Source of the DNA: JAVBOP01 sp031550405
GTDB taxonomy: Bacteria; Bacteroidota; Ignavibacteria; Kapaibacteriales; UBA2268
Assembly: GCA_031550405.1 (NCBI GenBank)
Contig: JAVBOP010000031.1
Coordinates: forward strand, 1 to 14,835
Direction: 5' to 3'
DNA: 14,835 bases
Made by a program: the position numbers and the translations under genes. Numbering within the stretch: the stretch's first letter is position 1; each line of letters starts with the position of its first letter. The notes under the pieces are model-generated. The model was not told where the DNA came from. It worked only from the letters and a program-made list of their open reading frames with translations, and made no database searches. Positions 9,701 through 14,835 of the stretch are shown here, one piece after another.

Positions 9701-10198
9701 GTTTTGCAAATACAGTACCGCAAGCTGGTTGTTTCCGCAATGCAATGTATGTAGTTTGATATTGTTTCGAAAATCAAAATCTGTAATCCGGTTATTATCA
9801 CAGCACAGTACTTCTAAAGCTTTTAGTTTTAATACACGTAACTTGGCAATACTATTGTTGGAACATAGAAGGGTAGCTAATTTATCGCAGCTGTTGAATA
9901 TTAAATCACCGGAAAGCTTTTGATTATCCCAATCAATACCCGTCATGCGAGCTGGCGTTGCATCATTCCATGCAACTCCAGAAACCATGCTTACCCAGCT
10001 TTCATCATAAAGCCATAAATCATCAGCATTTAGCAATTCTATTTCTTCGGCGCTCAGTCCCAATTGTTCGCCATTGGTTTTGCCTTCTTCAGCCGACTGC
10101 TGAATCAAGAAATTACGCAACGACCGCTTGTCGTTACTATGATATGCGTACTGCAATGGAGCTGTCTCATTATCTATATTTTCAAATACATCCTGCAT
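6767..10198 (-). CDS. Three-module LRR protein without signal peptide or sorting domain
   Basis: This 1143-residue protein has three tandem modules at about 19-411, 417-831 and 837-1080. Each opens with a cap domain (YHxxDKxxLRNFLIQ, GKTNGEQLGL, WV..., then W), continues with 21-residue LRRs of the form LxxLxCxxNxLxxLxLxxN, and closes with an Ig-like domain (DLSSEY, TTYKWYDG, GKFTFTD, CKMTNA). I count 10, 11 and 3 LRRs. The repeats fit the nested IRREKO-type LRR class, usually protein-binding. Unlike its two upstream paralogues it has no signal peptide: the N-terminus is MQDVFENIDNETAPLQ. It also has no T9SS domain, ending in a charged 63-residue tail without relatives here. ATG at 10198 is preferred; an in-frame TTG at 10207 would add three residues, and a stop at 10232-10234 bars anything longer. 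It may be a cytoplasmic protein, a silent donor copy or a decaying gene; no frameshift is visible. Confidence 0.88.
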   Translation of the reverse strand: MQDVFENIDNETAPLQYAYHSNDKRSLRNFLIQQSAEEGKTNGEQLGLSAEEIELLNADDLWLYDESWVSMVSGVAWNDATPARMTGIDWDNQKLSGDLIFNSCDKLATLLCSNNSIAKLRVLKLKALEVLCCDNNRITDFDFRNNIKLHTLHCGNNQLAVLYLQNNIKLQTLHCGDNRLAALHLQNNQELHTLYCSGNQIKALYLQNNVKLQLLHCGDNRIANLNLSKNTELHTLHCGNNRLTNLNLSKNTELHTLHCGNNRLAELDVSGNKSLKKIVCSKNQLVQLDLPDNDVLEELSCAINQLPFSMLPQIKYGDNYDYTPQCIAGVNVVNAEHEVDLSSEYCIADNITTYRWYDGMTELQKRQYLDINGKFTFTDQSLIGKILVCQMTNDTFPDFADKPLTCKVKVIEDTRIYHDDDKAALRNFLIQYSIEKGKTNGEQLGLDAREIAFFKNKFNWKINEEWIGKLAGITWNDATPKRITDIDWSIKNLSGNLNLSKCSELNRLNCNNNHLFNLNISKNTALQKLYCDGNNFVDLNLKNNIALRTLHCSDSKLTNLDLRENIALTTLYCNSSLLEDLNLRNNTGLLVLYCFNNRLTELDFQNNTELRVVYCNGNQLKSLNLKDCSALQALHCSGNQLESLNLKDCSDLQGLHCANNKIVHLDIMNNSLLKQLNCNNNRLTSLSLLENKLLRRIHCSGNWLARLNVDKLKHLKELYCSGNLLKFSTLPLTRGIHNYHYMPQENIQIYKVLLGSEVDLSSEYEVGDSITAFKWHDGEAELQKSQYTSRSGKFIFTDRSLAGKMLICKMTNAKFPALNDDNPLICEVRIVGGAMIYHDDDKTALRNFLIQPSAEKGKTNGEQLGLSAEEIELLNADNTWLYREDWVNKIAGTGWNKADPKRIISITWLKKNLSGDLILDVCTDLTSLKCNGNNISNLHISGLRNLRTLLCSNNQLADLDLSNCNEFRKLRCSNNRFKFLTLFRKIFNSDYTKPKMIDGGEVAIGQKIDLSIGCHIEDTTTYKWYDGIIEIPENQYTAENGMFVFSSIKFAGKILTCKMTNAVFNNFIGSQVKYAVKIVNTSKGPLNKNIVELVRYRHRRVVAGNAPVRSTEEQDLPDAEHEDVAGNISIKNMAIEKGWRWKE
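7253..7426 (-). repeat. LRR array, third module (3 units)
   Basis: Three 63-bp units, each encoding one 21-residue LRR with Cys at the sixth position (LTSLKC, LRTLLC, FRKLRC). This is the shortest array, suggesting that repeats were lost compared with modules one and two. Confidence 0.7.
8009..8686 (-). repeat. LRR array, second module (11 units)
   Basis: About eleven 63-bp tandem units encode LRRs such as LQALHCSGNQLESLNLKDC. Two adjacent units around 8230-8350 are especially close to each other, pointing to recent duplication. The period is a multiple of three, so unit gain or loss keeps the frame. Confidence 0.8.
9278..9880 (-). repeat. LRR array, first module (10 units) with near-identical 63-bp units
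   Basis: About ten 63-bp tandem units. The units at 9414-9476 and 9477-9539 differ at only a handful of bases, mostly in their last few positions, and the unit at 9540 starts almost identically. Units further on also share long stretches. Such similarity points to recent unequal crossing-over or slippage within the array. Confidence 0.85.
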
Positions 10199-10216
10199 AA
10201 AAACCAATACTTGTAA

Positions 10217-10477
10217 TTTTATGAATATTTTTTAATAAATATATTGTAGGAGCATAAAAGCCTTATGCCCTTACGTTTTGCTATCATCTGCTAATCACAA
10301 ACCTGACCGATTCCCCATCTATATCAAGCAGGTATGTGCCACTTGGATATGCCGATATGTCTATGCTATATATAGAGTTATCTATACTGTTATATCTTGC
10401 TAACACCTTGCCTGACATGTCAAACAATGAGATATTATTAATATGTTTATCGCTATTATTGATAGTTAATATATCAT
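10217..10477 (-). repeat. 261-bp direct repeat, copy A (sorting-domain end plus intergenic DNA)
   Basis: Aligns without gaps to 12044-12304 with about 5 differences in 261 bp. It covers the last codons of the second LRR gene (the T9SS domain), its TGA, a small hairpin and the 22-bp element at 10218-10239. Homology stops within one base of the element, exactly where the export-less LRR gene's own leader begins. Confidence 0.9.
10249..10270 (-). terminator. Hairpin after the second LRR gene, possible weak terminator
   Basis: A GCATAA/TTATGC stem with a 5-nt loop extends by two G-C pairs past a bulged A. It lies 13 bp beyond the TGA. No T-run follows, so it may instead be an mRNA-stabilising or leader structure. 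The same hairpin recurs at 12076-12097 and 13500-13521. Confidence 0.35.
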
Positions 10478-12020
10478 TGCATGGATTAGGATATAGATTT
10501 ATGAATAAATTTTCATTATTCTCATCTATGCTAACCTCATCTTTTAGCATAATTGCATACGTCAATGGACTTGATGTTGCACTTATTTTGAAATCCGGAA
10601 ATTTAGCATTGGTCATGTAGCAATAAAGCATTCTATCTTTAAGGCTTGGATCGGTAAATGTAAATTTGCCGTTAGAGTGTGTGTATTTGTTCGCTGGAAT
10701 TTCATCTGTTCCATCATACCATTTATATGTTGTCGGGCTGCCGGCAATGATATATTCGCTGCTCATATCTATTTCGCTTCCATATTTGATTTCGCCGCCG
10801 TATAGAATGGCTTGTGGTGCATAGGAATATGATGTAGATGCTTGAGGTAAAGGTAAGGCAGAAAATGTAAGTAAATTGTTTCTGCAATATAAAGTGTACA
10901 ATGCTATGTTTACCTTCAAACTTATAAGCTGGTTATCATCGCAGTGCAGCGAGTTTAGCGACTTTAATCCGCTAACATCCAAGCTCGAAAGTTCGTTCTT
11001 ATCGCAATCTAAATGACTTAATGCAGAACATCCACTTACATCTATATTTGCGAGATGGTTATTTTCAGCATACAGGTTTGCTAATTCCTTGCAATTACTG
11101 ACGTTGATATTTATAAGCTGATTGTTCTCGCAAGATAGCGAACTCAGTGCTTTTAATCCGCTAAAATTCAAATTCGTTAGCTGATTATTATCGCATTTTA
11201 TATATCCTAATTTCATACAGTTATCAGCAACTAAACTTGTAAGCTCGTTATTATGACACTCTAAACTTCTTAGTGCTGTACAGCCGCTAACGTCTAATGC
11301 TGTAAGGTTATTATTATAGCAATACAGTTCGTATAATGCTATGCAACCGCTAACATTTAAACTTATAAGTTCATTATTTTGGCAGTATATCATATATAAT
11401 TCTGTTAATCCACCGGTATTTAAACTTGTGAGCTGGTTATTATCGCAACTCAAATATTCCAATACTGTACAGCCGCTAACATTCAAACTTGCAAGCAAAT
11501 TTTCCTCGCACCATATTTCTTCTAATGCTGTTAATCCACTGGCGCTTAAGCTCGTAATTTGATTATTGTTACATTCCAGATTTATTAATTCTGCCAATCC
11601 GCTGACATGCAGACCTGTAAGCAGGTTATTGCCACATGAAAGATATTTCAATGACTTGCAGCCGGTAACATTCAAAGCGGTAAGCTGATTATAAGCGCAT
11701 TCCAAATTAGTCAGCTCTGCTAATCCGCTGACATCCAAACTGCCAGCAAATGATGAATTACTCCACCACAATTCGGTAACCCGCTTAACATCCTCATAAT
11801 TCCACATAACGCCTTCGACTTCTTCAAGCCAGTCATCATTTTTGTTCCAATTAGCCGTATCGCTAACTGTTAAGCCTGCTTTCAAATAGTTTGTTCCTTG
11901 CCTCAAAAAAGCCTTCACAATATTTTTATCATTGTTATTGTAAACATCTTCTGCTTTCGCTGCCGCCAATCCTGCGAATGCGAAAGCAATAATCAATAAA
12001 ATTGTACTTTTAGATTTCAT
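10284..12020 (-). CDS. Secreted LRR protein with T9SS sorting domain (14 LRRs)
   Basis: Residues 1-23 of this 578-residue protein are a signal peptide (MKSKS, hydrophobic 7-20, AKA before E24). Residues about 25-100 are a diverged form of the cap domain shared by the three LRR genes. Fourteen LRRs follow at about 103-388 (LxxLxCxxNxLTSLxVSGC); one has Ala in place of Cys (LANLYAENN) and one is three residues short. An Ig-like domain spans about 405-495 (EIDMSSEY, TTYKWYDG, CYMTNAKFP). The end, about 505-578, is a T9SS type A sorting domain: NLYPNPCNDILTI, then SLFDMSGKVL, SGTYLLDI and final VRFVISR. The product should cross the outer membrane by T9SS and be attached to, or released from, the surface. 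LRRs of this kind usually bind proteins or glycans; no ligand can be read from the sequence. An AAGGA site lies 8 nt before the ATG. It is 90 bp from the upstream LRR gene and is probably co-transcribed with it. Confidence 0.93.
   Translation of the reverse strand: MKSKSTILLIIAFAFAGLAAAKAEDVYNNNDKNIVKAFLRQGTNYLKAGLTVSDTANWNKNDDWLEEVEGVMWNYEDVKRVTELWWSNSSFAGSLDVSGLAELTNLECAYNQLTALNVTGCKSLKYLSCGNNLLTGLHVSGLAELINLECNNNQITSLSASGLTALEEIWCEENLLASLNVSGCTVLEYLSCDNNQLTSLNTGGLTELYMIYCQNNELISLNVSGCIALYELYCYNNNLTALDVSGCTALRSLECHNNELTSLVADNCMKLGYIKCDNNQLTNLNFSGLKALSSLSCENNQLININVSNCKELANLYAENNHLANIDVSGCSALSHLDCDKNELSSLDVSGLKSLNSLHCDDNQLISLKVNIALYTLYCRNNLLTFSALPLPQASTSYSYAPQAILYGGEIKYGSEIDMSSEYIIAGSPTTYKWYDGTDEIPANKYTHSNGKFTFTDPSLKDRMLYCYMTNAKFPDFKISATSSPLTYAIMLKDEVSIDENNENLFINLYPNPCNDILTINNSDKHINNISLFDMSGKVLARYNSIDNSIYSIDISAYPSGTYLLDIDGESVRFVISR
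10857..11714 (-). repeat. LRR array of the second LRR gene (14 units)
   Basis: Fourteen 63-bp units (one 54 bp long) encode Cys-containing 21-residue LRRs. At the DNA level they are more diverged from one another than the units at 9414-9602, so this array seems older or less recently shuffled. Confidence 0.8.
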
Positions 12021-12025
12021 ATAAG
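11953..12025 (-). repeat. 73-bp direct repeat over the signal peptide, copy 1
   Basis: Matches 13384-13456 at 69 of 73 positions, covering the signal-peptide codons, the ATG and five leader bases. The following codons of the two genes are far less alike, so homology is concentrated at the gene ends. Confidence 0.85.
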
Positions 12026-12028
12026 TAT

Positions 12029-12033
12029 TCCTT
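12029..12033 (-). promoter_or_regulatory. Shine-Dalgarno site of the second LRR gene
   Basis: AAGGA on the minus strand, 8 nt before ATG at 12020. The upstream paralogue has the same site 7 nt before its ATG (13459-13463). The export-less LRR gene lacks an equivalent. Confidence 0.5.
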
Positions 12034-12043
12034 GTGTTTATAG

Positions 12044-12304
12044 TTTTATGAATATTTTTTAATAAATATATTGTAGGAGCATAAAAGCCTTATGCCCTTA
12101 CGTTTTGCTATCATCTGCTAATCACAAACCTGACCGATTCCCCATCTATATCAAGCAGATATGTACCATTTGGATATGCCGATATGTCTATGCTATATAT
12201 AGACTTATCTATACTGTTATATCTTGCTAACACCTTGCCTGACATGTCAAACAATGAGATATTATTAATATGTTTATCGCTATTATTGATGGTTAATATA
12301 TCAT
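12044..12304 (-). repeat. 261-bp direct repeat, copy B
   Basis: Partner of 10217-10477. It covers the sorting-domain end of the first LRR gene, its TGA, the hairpin at 12076-12097 and the 22-bp element at 12045-12066, which lies 25-46 bp before the next gene's start. The encoded last 62 residues of the two genes differ at 2 positions. Confidence 0.9.
12076..12097 (-). terminator. Hairpin after the first LRR gene, possible weak terminator
   Basis: Same 22-nt hairpin as at 10249-10270, 13 bp beyond the TGA and without a following T-run. Termination is uncertain. Confidence 0.35.
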
Positions 12305-13451
12305 CTGTTAAAACTGGATATTTTATTAATTTTTTTTCATAATCGTCATTTGTACTAACATCGCCTGCTATCTTAACTTCATATCTTAATTGATTTGTAT
12401 CGAAAGCCGGAAATGTTGCATTGGTCATTTTACATACAAGTGTCTTGCCGGAATATGACCCATCAAGCGAAAAAATACCATTACTGCCGTCAATAGCAAT
12501 TGGCGCTTCGATTTTGCCGATAAGCTCAAACCACGCGAAATCAGTAATATTATCGCCAATATTATACTCACTGCTCAAGTCTACCCCACTTGCAACATTG
12601 GCGATACTGCCGCGCATGGGCTTTTGCGGCGCATATCTGAAATTATGTGCATAATTGCTTTGCGGCAATGCCGAGAACTTAAGTCTGTTGTACTCACAAT
12701 ACAGTTCTTGCAGTGCCTCATTCTTTGATACATCCAAGCTCGTGAGCTGACTGCTGTAACAGTGCAACCTTGTTAAGGCTTTGCAACCACTGACATTTAA
12801 ACTTGCGAGCTTGGCACTGTAAGCACATATTAGCTTCGTTAACGCTACACATCTGCTAACATCCAAGCTTGCAAGCTGATTGAAAGAGCAATGTAATTCA
12901 GTTAAAGCTATGCAATCATTGACATCCAAACTTGCGAGCCGATTTTTCCAGCAATCTAATTTTGTTAAGGCTATGCAGCCGCCGACGTTTAAATTTGTTA
13001 GTCTGTTTTCAGAACATATCAACTCGGTTAAAGCCCTGCAATCACTGGCGTTTAAACTTGTAAGCTGGTTTTTAGAACAGTTTAGCCTGGTTAAATCCAT
13101 GCAGCCACTGACATCCAAAATTCCTGAAAGATAATTATAACTGCCATATTTGCTGTACCAGTCTATTTCTGTTATTCGCTTAGGATTTTTATCATTCCAT
13201 GCAATGCCTTTAACTTTACTTACCCAGCTTTCATCTTTCAACCATGCAACAGCATTATCCAATAATATCATGTATGCTGCCGCAATCAAACCACGCAATT
13301 CGCCATTGGTTTTGCCTTCGAGTGCAGACTGCTGAATCAGGAAATTGCGTAAAGCGGTTTTATCACCATTGTGGTACTCCCCCGCTTTCGTTGCCGCCAA
13401 TCCTGCGAATGCGAAAGCAATAATCAATAAAATTGCGCTTTTAGGTTTCAT
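12111..13451 (-). CDS. Secreted LRR protein with T9SS-type sorting domain (7 LRRs)
   Basis: A 446-residue paralogue of the next gene. Signal peptide 1-23 (MKPKS, hydrophobic core, TKA before G24). The cap domain at about 25-110 (EYHNGDKTALRNFLIQ, KTNGE, WLKDESWVSKVKGIAWN, KRITEIDW) is closer to the modules of the large LRR protein than to the second LRR gene. Seven LRRs at about 120-258; one has an extra residue (LICAYSAKLASL). An Ig-like domain spans about 275-362 (GVDLSSEYNIGD, GKTLVCKMTNATFP). The last 62 residues are almost identical to the second LRR protein's sorting domain, but the usual YPNP motif at its start is replaced by KYPVLTDDIL, so sorting may be altered. It lies 91 bp downstream of the barrel gene. 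AAGGA stands 7 nt before the ATG. Surface binding via the LRRs is inferred from the family; the ligand is unknown. Confidence 0.92.
   Translation of the reverse strand: MKPKSAILLIIAFAFAGLAATKAGEYHNGDKTALRNFLIQQSALEGKTNGELRGLIAAAYMILLDNAVAWLKDESWVSKVKGIAWNDKNPKRITEIDWYSKYGSYNYLSGILDVSGCMDLTRLNCSKNQLTSLNASDCRALTELICSENRLTNLNVGGCIALTKLDCWKNRLASLDVNDCIALTELHCSFNQLASLDVSRCVALTKLICAYSAKLASLNVSGCKALTRLHCYSSQLTSLDVSKNEALQELYCEYNRLKFSALPQSNYAHNFRYAPQKPMRGSIANVASGVDLSSEYNIGDNITDFAWFELIGKIEAPIAIDGSNGIFSLDGSYSGKTLVCKMTNATFPAFDTNQLRYEVKIAGDVSTNDDYEKKLIKYPVLTDDILTINNSDKHINNISLFDMSGKVLARYNSIDKSIYSIDISAYPNGTYLLDIDGESVRFVISR
12678..13094 (-). repeat. LRR array of the first LRR gene (7 units)
   Basis: Seven units of 63 bp (one 66 bp) encode LxxLxCxxN-type LRRs. 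Array length differs twofold from the neighbouring gene although the gene ends are nearly identical. Confidence 0.8.
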
Positions 13452-13456
13452 ATAAG
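13384..13456 (-). repeat. 73-bp direct repeat over the signal peptide, copy 2
   Basis: Partner of 11953-12025, 69 of 73 bases identical, covering signal-peptide codons and start. Confidence 0.85.
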
Positions 13457-13468
13457 CATCCTTGATGA

Positions 13469-13535
13469 TTTATGAATATTTTTTAATAAATATCTTGTAG
13501 GAGCATAAAAGCCTTATGCCCTTACGTTTTGCTAT
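13469..13535 (-). repeat. 67-bp intergenic repeat, copy C, with 22-bp element
   Basis: Matches the intergenic parts of copies A and B with one difference. It contains the 22-bp palindrome (13469-13490, 18-39 bp before the first LRR gene) and the hairpin at 13500-13521. Here it follows the barrel gene and not an LRR gene, so the intergenic sequence belongs to the 5' side of each LRR unit. Tandem duplication of a leader-plus-LRR unit explains this. Confidence 0.88.
13500..13521 (-). terminator. Hairpin after the barrel gene, possible weak terminator or leader structure
   Basis: Third copy of the GCATAA/TTATGC hairpin, 21 bp beyond the barrel gene's TAA. No T-run follows, so read-through into the LRR genes is plausible. 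Confidence 0.35.
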
Positions 13536-13542
13536 TATCCCG

Positions 13543-14835
13543 TTAAAATGAATATACATAGCTAATATCTCCCCGCAATTCGCTGAACGATGGTATTGTG
13601 CTTCCGCTTTTGTAATAATTGCCCATGTAATAAACTCCAGCTCTGATATTATGGCTTTGAGTTACCCTGTATGCAGCTGTGAGCTGCGAATTTAGAATCT
13701 GTCCCTGACTCGAAGTATTATTGCCCGAATAGCTGTTGAAAAGCAGGCTGTTCATAAGCGATAAATTTAGCAAGTCATCAAGCAGCATTGTCGAAGCACC
13801 TAAACTTAATCCTGACGCTTTATTTGAAGCATTCCGCTGGTCCATCTGCATATAATTCAATCCGGAATTTAGCGTAAGTTTAAGTGCCTGAAGAGTTACA
13901 GCATAATTCAAAACAGCGGTGTTCACCGTATTTTCCGTAAATTCAGCTGTCCTGTTATTATCATCATTCAACACATTTCTATTTAGAGCAAGCACAATAA
14001 CATGCGAATTAGTGCCTTTCATTATAATCAAACGCGGCGATAAAGTAAATGACAACTGGCTTTGATAAACTTTTGTTGAATCAATTAACGGTATTCTGCC
14101 GGCAGTTTGTTCTGTTGTGAAGTTATTGAACGAGCCGTCAATTCCGAACATCTGATTCGGATTCCATCCTATAGAAAGCGAACCAACCAGCCGCTCCGAA
14201 GTAGCCTTTTTCGTATTGCGCAGATTGTCGTGCTGCCAGCCGGCACTCGCTCTCAAATTTACTTTGCGGTTAAATAGCGACAGATTGGGACCTATTGTAA
14301 TGCGTTCGACATCCGAAGCTATGCTGTACGCTCCAAGTGAAGTATAATTCTGGTCAACTCTTGTATAATCCGTGCGTATGGAAAATTTATCTAACTTGTA
14401 TAATAATGAGGCTCTTGCAGCATAATGGAACTCTGTAGACTGATTGATTTCTATTATTGGATTCACTTTTTCGACCCACGAGTTAGTTTCCTGATCGTCA
14501 AAAGGCTTGGCAAATAAATCAGAAGTCAAAAGGCTTGAGGCAATTTCTGCATCAAGAATCACATTTTTACTAAATGTAATTTTAGAATTAATACCGGCAA
14601 CAACATTTTCCTGCGGATTTCTGCCAGTATTTAAGCTGTCATAAGTAAAATTGCCTTTTTTATCACTTACTTTCAACAGCGATAAATCTACGAAATTATT
14701 GGTACTTCCAACTCCAATTTTCATTGCCATACCGTTACGGTTGAAAGTCCGCATACTGTCCATAGGATTTTGCTCATTTGCTGTTGTCTGTTTGCCAAAC
14801 TGTCCAGCCATAAATCCAAATCTGAAAGCACCGGG
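13543..14835 (-). CDS. Outer-membrane beta-barrel protein, N-terminus outside window
   Basis: The frame is open to the window edge (PGAFRFGF precedes the first Met at 14811), so this is the C-terminal 430 residues of a longer protein and 14811 is probably not the true start. It consists of alternating-polarity strands joined by polar turns (for example VNLRASAGWQHDNL, LVGSLSIGWNPNQ, HNIRAGVYYMGNYY) and ends in ISYVYSF, the terminal Phe typical of barrels inserted by BamA. The stretch FIRTDYTRVDQNYTSLG-like at about 155-180 and GFMAGQFGK with FVDLSLLKVSDKKG resemble, from memory, the barrel family encoded next to TANFOR giants in Bacteroidota. A role as membrane partner or anchor of the giant protein is inferred. 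The exact family cannot be fixed without the N-terminus. Confidence 0.85.
   Translation of the reverse strand, partial: PGAFRFGFMAGQFGKQTTANEQNPMDSMRTFNRNGMAMKIGVGSTNNFVDLSLLKVSDKKGNFTYDSLNTGRNPQENVVAGINSKITFSKNVILDAEIASSLLTSDLFAKPFDDQETNSWVEKVNPIIEINQSTEFHYAARASLLYKLDKFSIRTDYTRVDQNYTSLGAYSIASDVERITIGPNLSLFNRKVNLRASAGWQHDNLRNTKKATSERLVGSLSIGWNPNQMFGIDGSFNNFTTEQTAGRIPLIDSTKVYQSQLSFTLSPRLIIMKGTNSHVIVLALNRNVLNDDNNRTAEFTENTVNTAVLNYAVTLQALKLTLNSGLNYMQMDQRNASNKASGLSLGASTMLLDDLLNLSLMNSLLFNSYSGNNTSSQGQILNSQLTAAYRVTQSHNIRAGVYYMGNYYKSGSTIPSFSELRGDISYVYSF

Noticed and set aside
9278..9880. Regular 63-bp repeats considered as a CRISPR-like array
   Set aside because: The units are contiguous, without unique spacers, and encode leucine-rich repeats.
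6767..10198. Labelling the large LRR gene a pseudogene
   Set aside because: The frame is intact for more than 1100 codons and the modules keep their motifs. Lack of export signals alone does not prove decay.
6723..10239. A classical recombinase-driven inverton
   Set aside because: No recombinase gene is visible, only one sequence orientation is available, and the inverted element is AT-rich and half palindromic. Kept only as a hypothesis in the findings.
10249..10270. Confident intrinsic terminator
   Set aside because: The stem is short, bulged and not followed by a T-run; listed with low confidence only.
7236..13335. Plus-strand frames with repeated peptides opposite the LRR arrays
   Set aside because: The 63-bp period is a multiple of three, so any antisense frame free of stops in one unit stays open in the next. 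The repeated peptides are mirror images of the LRR codons.
14809..14811. ATG taken as the true start of the barrel gene
   Set aside because: The frame stays open and barrel-like upstream to the window edge, there is no signal peptide after this ATG, and the protein would be short for an N-terminally complete member.

Overview
The window looks like an accessory or surface-protein locus of a Bacteroidota (FCB-group) genome. Evidence for this is the pair of type IX secretion (T9SS) C-terminal sorting domains, a PUR-alpha-like (DUF3276) protein with the Bacteroidota signature YFFDI...ESKK...FERN, a TANFOR-type giant secreted protein, an outer-membrane beta-barrel ending in Phe, and moderately AT-rich DNA with very AT-rich intergenic gaps. 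All six genes lie on the minus strand, so transcription runs from high to low coordinates. There is no gene-free stretch above about 91 bp, and I see no RNA gene, insertion sequence, recombinase or CRISPR array.

Reading in the direction of transcription: (1) 14835-13543 is the C-terminal 430 residues of an outer-membrane beta-barrel protein whose start lies outside the window. (2) 13451-12111 and (3) 12020-10284 are two paralogous secreted leucine-rich-repeat (LRR) proteins. Each has a signal peptide, an N-terminal cap domain, 21-residue LRRs, an Ig-like domain and a T9SS sorting domain. (4) 10198-6767 is a 1143-residue LRR protein made of three tandem copies of the same cap-LRR-Ig module, but with neither signal peptide nor sorting domain. 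(5) 6707-6354 is a small PUR-alpha-like protein joined to a helix-turn-helix. (6) 6285-1 is one uninterrupted 2095-codon frame that leaves the window. It encodes a secreted giant with an N-terminal TANFOR region followed by several carboxypeptidase-regulatory-like beta-sandwich domains.

From memory of Bacteroidota genomes, the barrel gene and the TANFOR giant are often adjacent partners. Here a roughly 7-kb block of LRR genes plus the PUR/HTH gene separates them. The LRR genes share almost identical ends (signal peptide, sorting domain, intergenic DNA) and differ in the middle, as expected for duplication with cassette-like diversification. A 22-bp AT-rich imperfect palindrome lies 16-64 bp upstream of every gene whose start is visible. 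Its orientation is flipped on the far side of the export-less LRR gene, so that gene is bracketed by inverted copies. I read the locus as a cell-surface module (barrel, giant adhesin-like protein, variable LRR proteins), with either a shared operator recognised by a local regulator or a recombination element that remodels the LRR genes. Those two readings are inference; the repeats and domain layouts are visible in the sequence.
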